A DNA stretch of 64,000 nucleotides from Niabella ginsenosidivorans (GCF_001654455.1 NZ_CP015772.1:4030001-4094000), one strand, 5' to 3'. Positions 42,950 to 51,998 are shown, numbered from the stretch's first letter. Notes: generated by a model not told the origin, from the letters alone. Made by a program: numbers and translations.

Positions 42950-44176
42950 CTAATCATTCATTTTTGGAAACAAACCCTGCATTAATCCTTTTTTGTGCAA
43001 CTTCAATTGTTCTATTTTCTCTGCCTGTGCAGTAATGAGCTCATCTAATGCGGAAAGACAAGAAGCAATTTTTTGTTGCTCTTTTATAGATGGATATACA
43101 ATTGGCATTTTGGCAAGAGAACCAGCATTGACGTTTTTCTGTCCCCCCCCAATCTTTGTAGAATTAAAAAATACCTGACCAGTTTCAGAATTTATATAAT
43201 AGCATAGGAAAGTTGAATTTATGATTTCTGACTTAGGCCGAGTAATTAGTGTTGTGAAACTTTGAGAACCTTCATGTTTTTCAGGAACGACACATGTCGT
43301 ACCTGGGTATCCTGTTCTTGCAGTTAATAAATCACCAGCCTTCAGCCTTTTATTTTTATGTTCCTTTTCATAATCCCTATCAATAAAAATGATATCCTTG
43401 TCATCAAGATATCCTTCTTTTATATTCTGATTTCTAAATAAAATAATTCCGGACTTTCTATAAGCATGTGTAGCAGCACTTGCGATACCAACCATAATTT
43501 TGCTGGAAATATTTTCCAAAACTGTTTCCTCCCATTGTCCATCTTTCTCAAACTCCTTAAATCGATACTTCGGCGCTTTCTCGCCTCCCTGTGGAAAAAG
43601 ATTTTGCATCAATCCTTTTTTGTGGTCTTTAAGCAACTCCAACTTTTGGCTATGAGCTATAATCACTTCATCTAAAGACGAAAGACAGGAAGCAATTTTT
43701 TGTTGTTCGGTTATTGAAGGAAATGAAAGCTTTAATTTTTGATACTCAGAAATATAATAACGCTTGTGCTCTTTCGCATTAAACTTAATTTGAGAAATAA
43801 GTTCGTATATAAATCTTAAATCATCTTTGTTTTTGGGTCTTAATATTTTAATTGCAGACGACTTGACTTTAAAAGGAAAGTCAACAAATTTGCTATCAAC
43901 AGTAAAATCATCAAAAATTATTGCTGGTAAATTCTTATAAATGTCAAAATCTTCATTCGTATAACCTAAAATGAAACTCTTGTTCGCTGTTAATACAGGG
44001 ATTCCTTCGCTATGATAATTCGTGTCAGATACAATATAATTGTCTGGTCTTTCATACTCTAAAACATCTTCCAATATTTTTTCTTGCCATTTCCCTTCAT
44101 TCACAAACTCAGGAAAACGCAATTCAGGTATTAACCCTTCGGCTTTGCTCCGGATAAATTTTTTATTCTTGCTCAT
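42950..44176 (-). CDS. hsdS: Type I restriction-modification specificity subunit (HsdS)
   Basis: The 408-residue protein has two target-recognition domains (about residues 15-165 and 215-375), each followed by a conserved helix ending in L-K-x-H-K-K-G-L-M-Q-x-L-F-P, the spacer repeats of HsdS. Each domain ends in the I-x-E-Q-Q-K-I-A-S-C-L-S motif. The two domains differ, so it should read a bipartite DNA target and join HsdM and HsdR to it. The start is taken at 44176; the ATG at 44194 lies inside the DUF1016 gene. It overlaps that gene by 14 bp. Confidence 0.92.
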   Translation of the reverse strand: MSKNKKFIRSKAEGLIPELRFPEFVNEGKWQEKILEDVLEYERPDNYIVSDTNYHSEGIPVLTANKSFILGYTNEDFDIYKNLPAIIFDDFTVDSKFVDFPFKVKSSAIKILRPKNKDDLRFIYELISQIKFNAKEHKRYYISEYQKLKLSFPSITEQQKIASCLSSLDEVIIAHSQKLELLKDHKKGLMQNLFPQGGEKAPKYRFKEFEKDGQWEETVLENISSKIMVGIASAATHAYRKSGIILFRNQNIKEGYLDDKDIIFIDRDYEKEHKNKRLKAGDLLTARTGYPGTTCVVPEKHEGSQSFTTLITRPKSEIINSTFLCYYINSETGQVFFNSTKIGGGQKNVNAGSLAKMPIVYPSIKEQQKIASCLSALDELITAQAEKIEQLKLHKKGLMQGLFPKMND

Positions 44177-45200
44177 TGTCTCCCTCTGTTGCATTTATTT
44201 CGTTCAATACCAAGGTTTGCAGTTCCTCTTTGGGCAATAACAATTGGTATTCGGCCACGCCAATGGGTTTATTAATATCCTGCAGGGCTATCTCTACATC
44301 TAAATGATCTTTATCGGCGCAGAGGATAATGCCAACGGACGGGTTTTCATTTTCGCCTTTTTCCAATTTATCCAATAAAGAAAGATAGAGGTTCATTTTT
44401 CCTACATATTCTGCTTTAAAGCTGCCAATTTTCAATTCAATGGCCACCAACGACTGTAACCCCCTGTGGAAGAAAAGCATATCTACAAAGTATTCTTTGC
44501 CGTTATATTCCAGCCGGTATTGATTGCCGATAAATGAAAAACCTTTGCCTAATTCCAGCACAAAGGATTTAATTTTTTCTACCAATCGTTTTTCTAACTC
44601 CAATTCTTTAATGTGTTCGGTTATTCCTAAGAAACCAAGATTGTAAGCGTCTTTAAAGACTTCGTTGGCATAATCGGCATCAATGCCGGGAAGCGTTTCT
44701 CTAAAATTGTGCGACTTGATTTGCTTTTGGAAGTTGGCATAACTGTCCATTTTTATGGCGTTGAGCAATATGTCCCTGCTCCAACCTTTGGTTACGGCTT
44801 CATTGGCGTAATATGCAACGGCCTCAAGCGACTGCACTTTGTTGATTAGCAGCAGATTATGCCCCCATGGTAAAACTGCTACGGCCTGTAGCAGTTTTTG
44901 ATCTGCCAGATAGTAACGCTCATAAAACAGTTTCATATTCCACAAGTTGCGTGGCGATAAGCCCATATCAGGAAATTCATTTTTGAGGTCAACGGATAGT
45001 TGTTTTACAACACCACTGCCGTAGCCTTCTTCTAACTGTTTTTCAAAAAGTAATTTTCCTAAATTCCAATACACGGAGTTTGCGGTACTATTTACCTGCT
45101 TTGCAATCAGCGTTCGGGCAACACGGATTTCTGCGACAGCTTGCCGCAGTATTTCACTGTAATCTGAATCATTTATATTGATTTGAGGCTTATTACCCAT
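44163..45200 (-). CDS. DUF1016 (YhcG-like) PDDEXK nuclease-fold protein
   Basis: The 345-residue protein has an N-terminal DUF1016 helical domain (VAEIRVARTLIAKQVNSTANSVYWNLGKLL) and LSVDLKNEFPDMGLSPRNLWNMK, followed by a C-terminal nuclease-like fold: YNGKEYFVDMLFFHRGLQSLVAIELKIGSFKAEYVGKM, which has the D...E-x-K pattern. YhcG-like proteins are common in type I restriction operons and elsewhere; their substrate is not known. Here the gene lies between hsdR (11-bp gap) and hsdS (overlap), so it is made with the system. Confidence 0.88.
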   Translation of the reverse strand: MGNKPQININDSDYSEILRQAVAEIRVARTLIAKQVNSTANSVYWNLGKLLFEKQLEEGYGSGVVKQLSVDLKNEFPDMGLSPRNLWNMKLFYERYYLADQKLLQAVAVLPWGHNLLLINKVQSLEAVAYYANEAVTKGWSRDILLNAIKMDSYANFQKQIKSHNFRETLPGIDADYANEVFKDAYNLGFLGITEHIKELELEKRLVEKIKSFVLELGKGFSFIGNQYRLEYNGKEYFVDMLFFHRGLQSLVAIELKIGSFKAEYVGKMNLYLSLLDKLEKGENENPSVGIILCADKDHLDVEIALQDINKPIGVAEYQLLLPKEELQTLVLNEINATEGDNEQE

Positions 45201-45211
45201 TTCTTTATTTA

Positions 45212-48200
45212 TTATTCATAAGCCGCTAACCCACTTATCTCTCTGCCCTGGGCTAATTTTTTTAATTGGGGTACCAGGTCTTCCATCAATGCCAGTTCTT
45301 TTATCCTGCGTTCTTTCCAGCTCAATTCCAAAGGTTCTAACAGGTCGGTGAGTTTTTCACCGTCAAAAATCATCCGGCTCATTATTTTTTCTACAAAGCT
45401 TTTCAGGGCTGCCGTTTGCAAACCGTTTTTGTGCGCAATGGCAGCCAGCTCTTTGTTGTATTTGTCGTCTTTAAAAGCATTGAACATTGCTTTTAGTTCA
45501 TCTGCACTATACCCTTTTGTCCAATCCAGGCCATTAATGAACTCCGTTAAATCTTCCTGCTCGTCCATCAGGTTCGCATCGGAACTAATTAAACGGATCA
45601 CCTGCGCTTTCGTCATTTGCTGCTTAGCCGGCTTCTTCTGCGTATTGTCGGCTATCAGGTTCATAATGTAATCGTAATCAATTATGGCTGAAGCAAAAAG
45701 TACAAACTCAAAATCCAGCTGCTGCACTTCCGCCGGTGCCTGTTCGCCTTCCTGTTGTTGAATTTGCTGCAGCTGCTTCGCCGTTTCCAGGTAAGAGCTT
45801 CTAAAGGAACGCAGCATTGCCTCGGGCAATATAGCTTCTATTTTAGCCTGCTGCTCCTCATCCAGATCCGTATATTGATCCAGCTGGGTTTTCAAACGCT
45901 GTACTTCTTTAAAGCGTTTGATAAAGTGAATGCGGGCAGTATCACCCTTCAGGTTATAAACAGCTTCCGGCTCACAAAGCAAATTACTGTCTTGCATAAA
46001 TAAGTCCAATGCTGCCACCGCTTTTTCAAACTTTTCAATTACCACAGGCGCCGGATCCACCATCCAAATTTCCCGGGCCTTACCGGGATCTTCGCCGGAG
46101 AACATGGTAATAGCTCCATCCACCGCATCTTTTTGATGTCGGAAATCCAGGATGTTACCATAGGGCTTGGTGTCATTCAGTACACGATTAGTGCGGGAAA
46201 AAGCCTGTATTAACCCATGATGCTTCAGGTTTTTATCTACATACAGCGTATTCAGGTATTTGGAATCAAAACCAGTAAGCAGCATATCCACCACAATTAA
46301 AATATCAATCTTATTTTTATGTGGATAGTCGGTATTGCTGTATTGATGGTCCTTGATGCGTTTTTGCACGTCCTGGTAATATAAATCAAATTCATTGATG
46401 GAGTGGTTGGTGCCATACTGCTTGTTGTATTCAGCAATAATGCTCTTTAACGCTTCTTTTTTCTCATCAGGATTTTGTTTATTATCTTCCTTTTCCTGTT
46501 CCAGGTCCTCCTGCAACTGCTTTATATCGGCGGCATTTTTACCATCCTTATCCAGTGCCTGAACGGGTGGCGAGAATACACAGGCTATATTGAGTGGAGC
46601 ATACTCCTTGTTTTCCTGCTGCTTCTTTTTTTGAACCTCCTTAAAGAGTTTATAATATTCAATGGCATTATTGATAGAAGCGGTTGCCAGAATTGCATTG
46701 AACTTGCGGAAATTGGTGGCGGCATTGTGTTTATCAATAACGGCCTCAACCACGGCCTGCTGCGTAATAGCCTCACCGGATTTTGCATTCACTTTACCTT
46801 CTCCCTTAAAGTAATCAACATGAAAACGCAATACATTCCTGTCATCTATTGCATGCGTAATGGTATATGCGTGTAACAGTTTTTCAAAAACATCTTGAGT
46901 GGTTTTATAAAAACCAGATTCGCCCTCCCTTTGCGTATAAATAGCGTTATCATCAAAGATCGGTGTACCGGTAAAACCAAAAAGCTGTGCGTTAGGAAAA
47001 AACTCCTTAATAGCATCATGGTTATCGCCAAACTGGGAACGATGGCATTCGTCAAAAATGAAAACGATCCGGCTATCCTTCAAAGGTTCCAACCGCTCCT
47101 TATAGGTTTCTTTGCCTTCTTTTTCTTTTTTCTTGTTGCGTTTGCTGTTTTCATCTAATGCCAAACCCAATTTTTGAATGGTGGTAACAATCACTTTATC
47201 GGCATAGTCGGTAGATAGCAGGCGCCTTACCAATGTTTCTGTATTGGTATTTTCCTCTACACTGCCTTCCTGGAACCGGTTAAACTCTTCACGGGTTTGC
47301 CGGTCGAGGTCTTTACGATCTACTACGAACAAACACTTTTCAATATCAGGATTGTCTTTTAAAAGTGTTGAAGCTTTGAATGAGGTTAATGTTTTACCAC
47401 TTCCCGTTGTATGCCAGATATAGCCATTGCCACGGTTTTGGTGAATGCAATCTACAATAGCTTTAACTGCGTAAATTTGGTAGGGACGCATTACCAGCAG
47501 CCGTTGCTCGCTTTCTACCAACACCATATACTTGCTGATCATTTCGCCCAAAGTGCATTTAGATAAAAATTTATCAGCAAATGAATCCAGATGAGAGATT
47601 TTATTGTTTTTCTCATCCGCCAATTTGTACACCGGTAAAAATTGCTCATCTGCATTAAAACTGAAATGCTGGTTTTTATTATTAGCGAAATAGTAGGTAT
47701 TGGTTTGATTACTTACAATAAACAACTGCATAAAGCAGAGGAGTGAATTGGTATAACCATTGCCTGGGTCATTTTTGTAGCTCACAATCTGCTGCATTGC
47801 TTTACGCGGGCTTATGTCTAAACCCTTTACTTCTATTTGAACAACAGGAATACCGTTAATCAAAATAATTACATCATACCGGTGGTTGCTGTTCTCCGTA
47901 TTAACGCGCAATTGGTTGATAACCTCAAACTCATTCTTACACCAGTCCTTAATATTTACCAGCGTATAATACAGGGGTGTGCCGTCCTCCCGTTGGAAAT
48001 AATTACGTTCCCGTAATAATTTAGAAGCAGCGAAGACATCCGGATTTATAATTTCATCTCGCAAACGAGCAAACTCAGCATTTGTAAGCCGTACCCGATT
48101 GAGCGATTCAAATTTTTCACGAAAATTAATTTCCAGGGCATTACGATCCCGGATGTCTCCACGATAGGTGTACTTTAAATCTGTTAGCTTTTTAATTAAA

Positions 48201-48262
48201 TCTTCTTCTATTTGTTGCTCTTTTACCATAGAAAACACTGTTACAAAATCCTTGGAGGGCAA
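45212..48262 (-). CDS. hsdR: Type I restriction enzyme motor/nuclease subunit (HsdR)
   Basis: The 1016-residue subunit moves along DNA and cuts it when HsdM/HsdS meet an unmodified target. The N-terminal nuclease has D130 in RYDVIILING and E144-V-K146 in VVQIEVKG. The SF2 helicase core has Walker A TGSGKT near 286, DECHRSQFGD near 395 and LFGFTGTP near 423. The C-terminal region contacts the other subunits. It opens the operon hsdR, DUF1016, hsdS, prrC, hsdM. An ATG at 48229 (MVKEQQIEEDL) is a reasonable alternative start. Confidence 0.95.
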   Translation of the reverse strand: MPSKDFVTVFSMVKEQQIEEDLIKKLTDLKYTYRGDIRDRNALEINFREKFESLNRVRLTNAEFARLRDEIINPDVFAASKLLRERNYFQREDGTPLYYTLVNIKDWCKNEFEVINQLRVNTENSNHRYDVIILINGIPVVQIEVKGLDISPRKAMQQIVSYKNDPGNGYTNSLLCFMQLFIVSNQTNTYYFANNKNQHFSFNADEQFLPVYKLADEKNNKISHLDSFADKFLSKCTLGEMISKYMVLVESEQRLLVMRPYQIYAVKAIVDCIHQNRGNGYIWHTTGSGKTLTSFKASTLLKDNPDIEKCLFVVDRKDLDRQTREEFNRFQEGSVEENTNTETLVRRLLSTDYADKVIVTTIQKLGLALDENSKRNKKKEKEGKETYKERLEPLKDSRIVFIFDECHRSQFGDNHDAIKEFFPNAQLFGFTGTPIFDDNAIYTQREGESGFYKTTQDVFEKLLHAYTITHAIDDRNVLRFHVDYFKGEGKVNAKSGEAITQQAVVEAVIDKHNAATNFRKFNAILATASINNAIEYYKLFKEVQKKKQQENKEYAPLNIACVFSPPVQALDKDGKNAADIKQLQEDLEQEKEDNKQNPDEKKEALKSIIAEYNKQYGTNHSINEFDLYYQDVQKRIKDHQYSNTDYPHKNKIDILIVVDMLLTGFDSKYLNTLYVDKNLKHHGLIQAFSRTNRVLNDTKPYGNILDFRHQKDAVDGAITMFSGEDPGKAREIWMVDPAPVVIEKFEKAVAALDLFMQDSNLLCEPEAVYNLKGDTARIHFIKRFKEVQRLKTQLDQYTDLDEEQQAKIEAILPEAMLRSFRSSYLETAKQLQQIQQQEGEQAPAEVQQLDFEFVLFASAIIDYDYIMNLIADNTQKKPAKQQMTKAQVIRLISSDANLMDEQEDLTEFINGLDWTKGYSADELKAMFNAFKDDKYNKELAAIAHKNGLQTAALKSFVEKIMSRMIFDGEKLTDLLEPLELSWKERRIKELALMEDLVPQLKKLAQGREISGLAAYE

Positions 48263-48660
48263 TTATAAACAATAATGCTATAAAACTACTGAATATTTAG
48301 CCATCATAAAAATAGTATGCTAAGCGCTAATAAACCAATCCTATATTGAGGCGCTTCAGCATGCGCATCAAGACCGATGCTATAAGCACTGAGCCGGGCA
48401 ATGCCCCCCATCCCCGCTTTTAACAACACCTTACCAGCAATAATTAGTTATTTATAGTAGCTTTAAAAACCAGCCGGTTGTTGAATAAAGCGCCCTGATG
48501 GCCACTATTGAACCTGTAAAATACAGGCAATAAAGAGCCTGCCCTCAAGCCTTTAAACAGCCCGGGCCCTGAAACCAGTTTTAAAACCTTTAAAAACAAT
48601 CAAAGCAATGACCACTGCAATACCCCTTTACCAGCATACCCGGCAACAACTATTGTAAAA
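48263..48660. other. Intergenic region upstream of hsdR and the XRE gene
   Basis: This part of a 558-bp divergent gap has no open frame with protein features. It should hold the hsdR promoter. No TAnnTTTG match was found on the minus strand. The rest of the gap carries the operator repeats described next. Confidence 0.4.
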
Positions 48661-48780
48661 AATGTGTGAACAAAAAAATGGTGAACAGCGCGTTTGTTTA
48701 CAAAAATTTTGTTCACAAAATGTGAACGGCTTCTGTGTGAATTTTAAAAAAGTTTACATCCTTGTTGTTTACACATGTAT
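48661..48780 (+). promoter_or_regulatory. Cluster of TGTGAAC/GTTTACA operator-like repeats
   Basis: GTTCACA-AAA-TGTGAAC (48711-48727) is a perfect 7-bp inverted repeat. Around it are TGTGAAC at 48665, GGTGAAC at 48680, TGTTTACA near 48694 and 48768, and TGTGTGAA near 48735. The cluster lies 40-160 bp before an XRE-type gene and in the gap shared with hsdR, so an autoregulatory operator is likely. Confidence 0.55.
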
Positions 48781-48820
48781 AAAAAATAAATTGGAAAACT
48801 GCTTTTAACCTATAAGAAAT

Positions 48821-49354
48821 ATGAAAACGATCAGGACCCAATTGCAACTGACCCAGCGTGAGCTGGCGGCCCTGCTGGGCATATCTGCCAGCATTATTTG
48901 TATGTATGAAAAGGGGCAACGCAACCTGCCGGCCAAAGCCCTGAAGCTGGCACAACTGCAGTTACAGCTGCAGCAAACACCGCTGCAAAAGACGGCAAAA
49001 CTGCATGCCCGCCAGCAGGCGCACCTGCTAAAGGTGGAAAAAGTGCTGAACGCACATGCCCGCAAGGCGGCAGCGGATGCGCTGTGCATTAGTTTATTGC
49101 TTAGCAAAATGCAGGAGCGCTATAACCTGCTGTGCCGGAAACTGGCTTTTATACAGGAGCTGATGCAGGAGGCTACGCCTGCCACGCGGCAAATGAGCCT
49201 GCTGCAAAACATGGAGCTGGATGTGCAGGCGGCTATGGACCACTGCGGCCCTGCGCGCCAGCAGGTGGCCGCATATAAGCTGGCTACCTTAAAGGCCCGG
49301 CAGCAGGCTGCTTTGCAAACGCAGTATTTTGTAAAGCAAACCCTGCGGGGATGA
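48821..49354 (+). CDS. XRE-family HTH protein with long helical tail
   Basis: The 177-residue protein starts with a Cro/CI-type HTH (residues 1-40, LQLTQRELAALLGISASIICMYEKGQRNLP) and continues as an alanine/glutamine/leucine-rich, probably coiled-coil helix to its end. It carries no enzymatic motif. The tail may make dimers. An operator-like repeat cluster lies just upstream. It is divergent from hsdR and could regulate it. Confidence 0.82.
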   Translation: MKTIRTQLQLTQRELAALLGISASIICMYEKGQRNLPAKALKLAQLQLQLQQTPLQKTAKLHARQQAHLLKVEKVLNAHARKAAADALCISLLLSKMQERYNLLCRKLAFIQELMQEATPATRQMSLLQNMELDVQAAMDHCGPARQQVAAYKLATLKARQQAALQTQYFVKQTLRG

Positions 49355-49368
49355 AAAACAGGATCATG

Positions 49369-49432
49369 CCCGCCGAACGGGCCCGAAGTTTCGGGAGGGC
49401 AGGCTTCATCAGCAGTTCGACAAGCTGTTAAT
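49369..49432. repeat. Palindromic fragment after the XRE gene
   Basis: GCCCGCCGAACGGGC (49369-49383), then CCGAAGTTTCGGGAGGGCAG, and CAGTTCGACAAGCTG are short hairpins that could end transcription of the XRE gene. They resemble parts of the REP-like family. Confidence 0.4.
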
Positions 49433-49475
49433 AACAGGTGATGCAGGTTGTTGAAAATGAATCCCATAAAAGGAA

Positions 49476-49575
49476 CGTCATTCTGACCGAATGGAACGCA
49501 GGGAATGAGCGGAGGAATCTCCTCAATTTGGGAGACCTTTCGGCTACGCTTCGCTTCGCTCCTTTAGGTGACGGC
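49476..49575. repeat. REP-like palindromic repeat
   Basis: Begins CGTCATTCTGACCGAATGG, contains GGAGGAATCTCCTCAATTTG and GGAGACCTTTCGGCTACGC, and ends GGTGACGGC. It has the same parts as the other REP-like sites. Confidence 0.6.
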
Positions 49576-49723
49576 AAAAAATAATTTGTCACGATTATTA
49601 ATGCCTCACCATGACAAAGCAATACACTGTTAAATAATAGTAAATACAACGCCTGCCTGTTGCAGCACAGAAGCGGGATTACGAGGTTTGGGGTATTATT
49701 TAACCTTGTAAAACTTAAAGAAA

Positions 49724-50146
49724 ATGCCTAACTATTCTGTAGACCAACTGACCACAGTTGCGGACTGCGATGCGGTGCTGAGCATTGCCACCAAAGAACA
49801 AAAAGACCTGGAATGGAAAAAGCTTTCCATTGAACGGCAAAAGGAAATGTACTCCGAAAATGCCGTGGAAATTACCACGGAGCTGGCGGCCAAAGAAGCG
49901 GAACTAACGGCGCTGGACGCCGTAATTGCCGGCCTGCCGGAGGGCGACCTGAAGGAGGAGAACATTAAAAAAAGAAAGCGCACGGAGTACAGCATTTTTT
50001 TGCTGACCGACCGTAAGGCGAATTACGGCGCCGTGGCCCTGCTGGACAAAGAGTACGACCTGCAACAGGTGCTGCGCCAGCTGGAGGAAACGGCTGTTTT
50101 TATTGCGGAAGTGGAAGCCCGCAAGGCGGCCGTTCCGCAACAGTGA
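49724..50146 (+). CDS. Small coiled-coil protein of unknown function
   Basis: The 140-residue protein is rich in Glu, Lys and Ala and looks like two long helices (AVLSIATKEQKDLEWKKLSIERQKEMYSENAVEITTELAAKEAELTAL and DKEYDLQQVLRQLEETAVFIAEVEARK) that could form a hairpin coiled coil. It has no signal peptide or membrane helix. No family is recognised. It stands alone between two REP-like repeats. Confidence 0.6.
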   Translation: MPNYSVDQLTTVADCDAVLSIATKEQKDLEWKKLSIERQKEMYSENAVEITTELAAKEAELTALDAVIAGLPEGDLKEENIKKRKRTEYSIFLLTDRKANYGAVALLDKEYDLQQVLRQLEETAVFIAEVEARKAAVPQQ

Positions 50147-50203
50147 GCGGTTCTGTAAAACCTGTTTTGAAGCCGCAGCGCATTAAACGGAACCTTTCTT
50201 TTA

Positions 50204-50345
50204 CCCTCGTCATTCCGACTGCTTCTTTCCCTCGTCATTCCGAGCGCAGCCGAGAACAATTTCACCGAAGGTAAATCTCTGACTTATAAAGAGACCGCTC
50301 CCTGTCTACCGGACAGGCCGGCGCTCTCCCGCTCCTGGCGGGATC
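50204..50345. repeat. Tandem REP-like repeats beside IS110 copy A
   Basis: CTCGTCATTCCGACTGC (50204) and CTCGTCATTCCGAGCGC (50230) are two repeat starts. They are followed by AAATCTCTGACTTATAAAGA and a palindromic GCTCTCCCGC / GCGGGATC end. IS110 copy A begins at 50346. Confidence 0.6.
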
Positions 50346-50372
50346 GGTGCCAATGACAAGATATGTAATGCA

Positions 50373-51683
50373 CTATATTTCAACTAATTTCAAGTTGTGT
50401 TTTGTAGCCAGTTTCAATAAATACTGTTGCTCGCGTTGCTTTAATTGCTGTTCATATTTAGCAGCTCCTTGTTCTAAATAAGCTGTCCCTTTAGTCAGTA
50501 AGTTATAAAATGCAATAGCAATTTTTCTGGCTCCTGCTTTTATTGCAATTGCGGGACCTTTCCTGGTGCGTATTCTGCGTATAAATGTTCCAATGGCTAT
50601 AGGTTTGCTATTGAGCAGCGATTGTGCGATCTCCCTGAATATCTGGCCCACTCTGGAACTGTTTTTCATTTTTGCTTTCCTGCTGCGGCTGCCGCTTTGG
50701 TTATGACCAGGGGAAAGCCCGCACCAGCTTACATAATGCTTTTCCGTAGGAAATCTACTCAGATCGGTACCTGTTTCTCCCAGCAGCTTCAACATAGAAT
50801 AGTTGGTTACTCCCGGCAGACAGCCCGCATCTACACCGTATATATTGAGCAATTTTTGATTTAAATCCTTAATCATTGGCTTATGATGGCGTACGGGCTT
50901 CTCCTTATGTACCGGCGCTACAAATGAACTACCTTGCTCCAGAAAAGAAAGCAACACTTCCATACGCTGATCTACTATGAGTATTTGCTGCTCATGAATT
51001 TTCCAAAGCTTGAGGTTCTGTTCCAACAAGAACAGCCAGCTTTCATTGTAGTTGCCTTCTAAGGCCATCAATACCTCGTCTGCCTTTTTATCTTTTATAC
51101 TTTTGTGACACAGGCTTAATAATACCTTTCCGTCCCTTTCCCCTCTAAGGATCGCCTCTATCATACGGATACCACTGACACCAGTAATCTGAGAAATAAC
51201 CTCCGTCAATTTGATGTTCATCAACTCTAATGCCTTCTGCATTTTATTTACATAACTGCTGCCCATACTGATAATATCTTCCCGCTCCCGCATTAGCATC
51301 CGGAGTTCTTTCAATCTACCGGCCGGTATATAGCTTTGCCGTACCAATCCTGCACTAAACATTTTCTGCATCCAACAGGCATCCGCAACATCTGTCTTCC
51401 GACCTTTTACCTGCTTTACCTCTTTGGGATTTACCAGGCATACACAGAAACCGGCTTGCTCCAGCAGCTCATGCAGCGCAATCCAGTAGACGCCTGTAGC
51501 CTCCATACATACAGTTTTCACCTGCTGGCTCCTAAGATCTTCAATACACTTACGATAGCTAAACGTAAAAGTATCGTAACTTTTAACCGTAATCCCATCA
51601 CAGGAAACGAAGATTCTCTTTGAGCCGATATCAATAGCGGCTGCACACGCATTGTGTTGTTCAAAACTGACTAAATTTGACAT
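50373..51683 (-). CDS. IS110-family transposase (copy A)
   Basis: The 436-residue recombinase has the DEDD residues D18 (AIDIGSKR), E61 (CMEATGVYW), D98 and D101 (TDVADACWMQ), and a C-terminal domain with LPGVTNYSMLKLLGE and SWCGLSPGHNQSG. IS110 enzymes form Holliday-like intermediates and leave no target duplication. It should act with the RNA coded just upstream. Intact and identical to the copy at 55721. Confidence 0.96.
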   Translation of the reverse strand: MSNLVSFEQHNACAAAIDIGSKRIFVSCDGITVKSYDTFTFSYRKCIEDLRSQQVKTVCMEATGVYWIALHELLEQAGFCVCLVNPKEVKQVKGRKTDVADACWMQKMFSAGLVRQSYIPAGRLKELRMLMREREDIISMGSSYVNKMQKALELMNIKLTEVISQITGVSGIRMIEAILRGERDGKVLLSLCHKSIKDKKADEVLMALEGNYNESWLFLLEQNLKLWKIHEQQILIVDQRMEVLLSFLEQGSSFVAPVHKEKPVRHHKPMIKDLNQKLLNIYGVDAGCLPGVTNYSMLKLLGETGTDLSRFPTEKHYVSWCGLSPGHNQSGSRSRKAKMKNSSRVGQIFREIAQSLLNSKPIAIGTFIRRIRTRKGPAIAIKAGARKIAIAFYNLLTKGTAYLEQGAAKYEQQLKQREQQYLLKLATKHNLKLVEI

Positions 51684-51706
51684 AACTACTTTTTTAAGTA
51701 TTAATT

Positions 51707-51880
51707 AAAAAAAGCAGGTTACAGCTCAAAGAGGTTCAATAAAAAAGCAATGTGCCAAACGGGAATGCTGCTGCAAACAGTATCACCAAACATTAATGCA
51801 CCATTCTTTGAAGCAAGTGTCGACAGGAGGTACAAAACACTAATCGATACGACGGCTACGCTGCTGTAACCTGCTTCTTT
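51707..51880 (-). ncRNA. Predicted bridge RNA of IS110 copy A
   Basis: On the minus strand AGCAGGTTACAGC (51875-51863) pairs with GCTGTAACCTGCT (51725-51713), perfect over 13 bp and extendable by an A-U tract; a T-run follows. Between them one loop holds CGTCGTATCGA (51854-51844) and TGTCGAC (51825-51819), the second TTTGGCAC (51759-51752). The first loop resembles the insertion-site sequence CGTCATCTCGAC. The second resembles the element's right end ATTGGCAC. Identification as a bridge RNA is by position, size and these matches. Confidence 0.72.
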
Positions 51881-51936
51881 CAAAGATACCACTTGTCATT
51901 ACTCATTAATTTTGATCCCTAATTAACAAGTCGAGA

Positions 51937-51998
51937 TGACGAATGGGGAGTACGGCTCCGCTACGGTCGAGGTGACGAACAAAGAGTGGTCGGGGTGA
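51937..51998 (-). repeat. REP-like sequences flanking IS110 copy A
   Basis: TGACGAATGG, GGTCGAGGTGACGAAC (51967) and GGTCGGGGTGACGAAC (51985) are three partial REP units in a row, all on the minus strand. The IS end sits in the first of them. Confidence 0.6.

Larger units (their letters stand above)
50346..51936 (-). mobile_element. IS110-family element, copy A (identical to B)
   Basis: Identity with 55694-57284 runs over 1591 bp and stops sharply at both sides (C against T at 50345/55693, T against C at 51937/57285). There are 27 bp after the transposase gene and 253 bp before it. This arrangement puts it in the IS110 group with the RNA-coding end ahead of the gene. It replaced REP-like sequence on both flanks. 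Perfect identity means a recent transposition or gene conversion. Confidence 0.92.

Noticed and set aside
42950-44176. hsdS inversion system
   Set aside because: Only one full hsdS is present, with no recombinase gene or second partial hsdS carrying inverted repeats.
50622-50864. Plus-strand frames inside the IS110 transposase genes
   Set aside because: They lie opposite the intact transposase and repeat at the same place in both copies simply because the DNA is identical.
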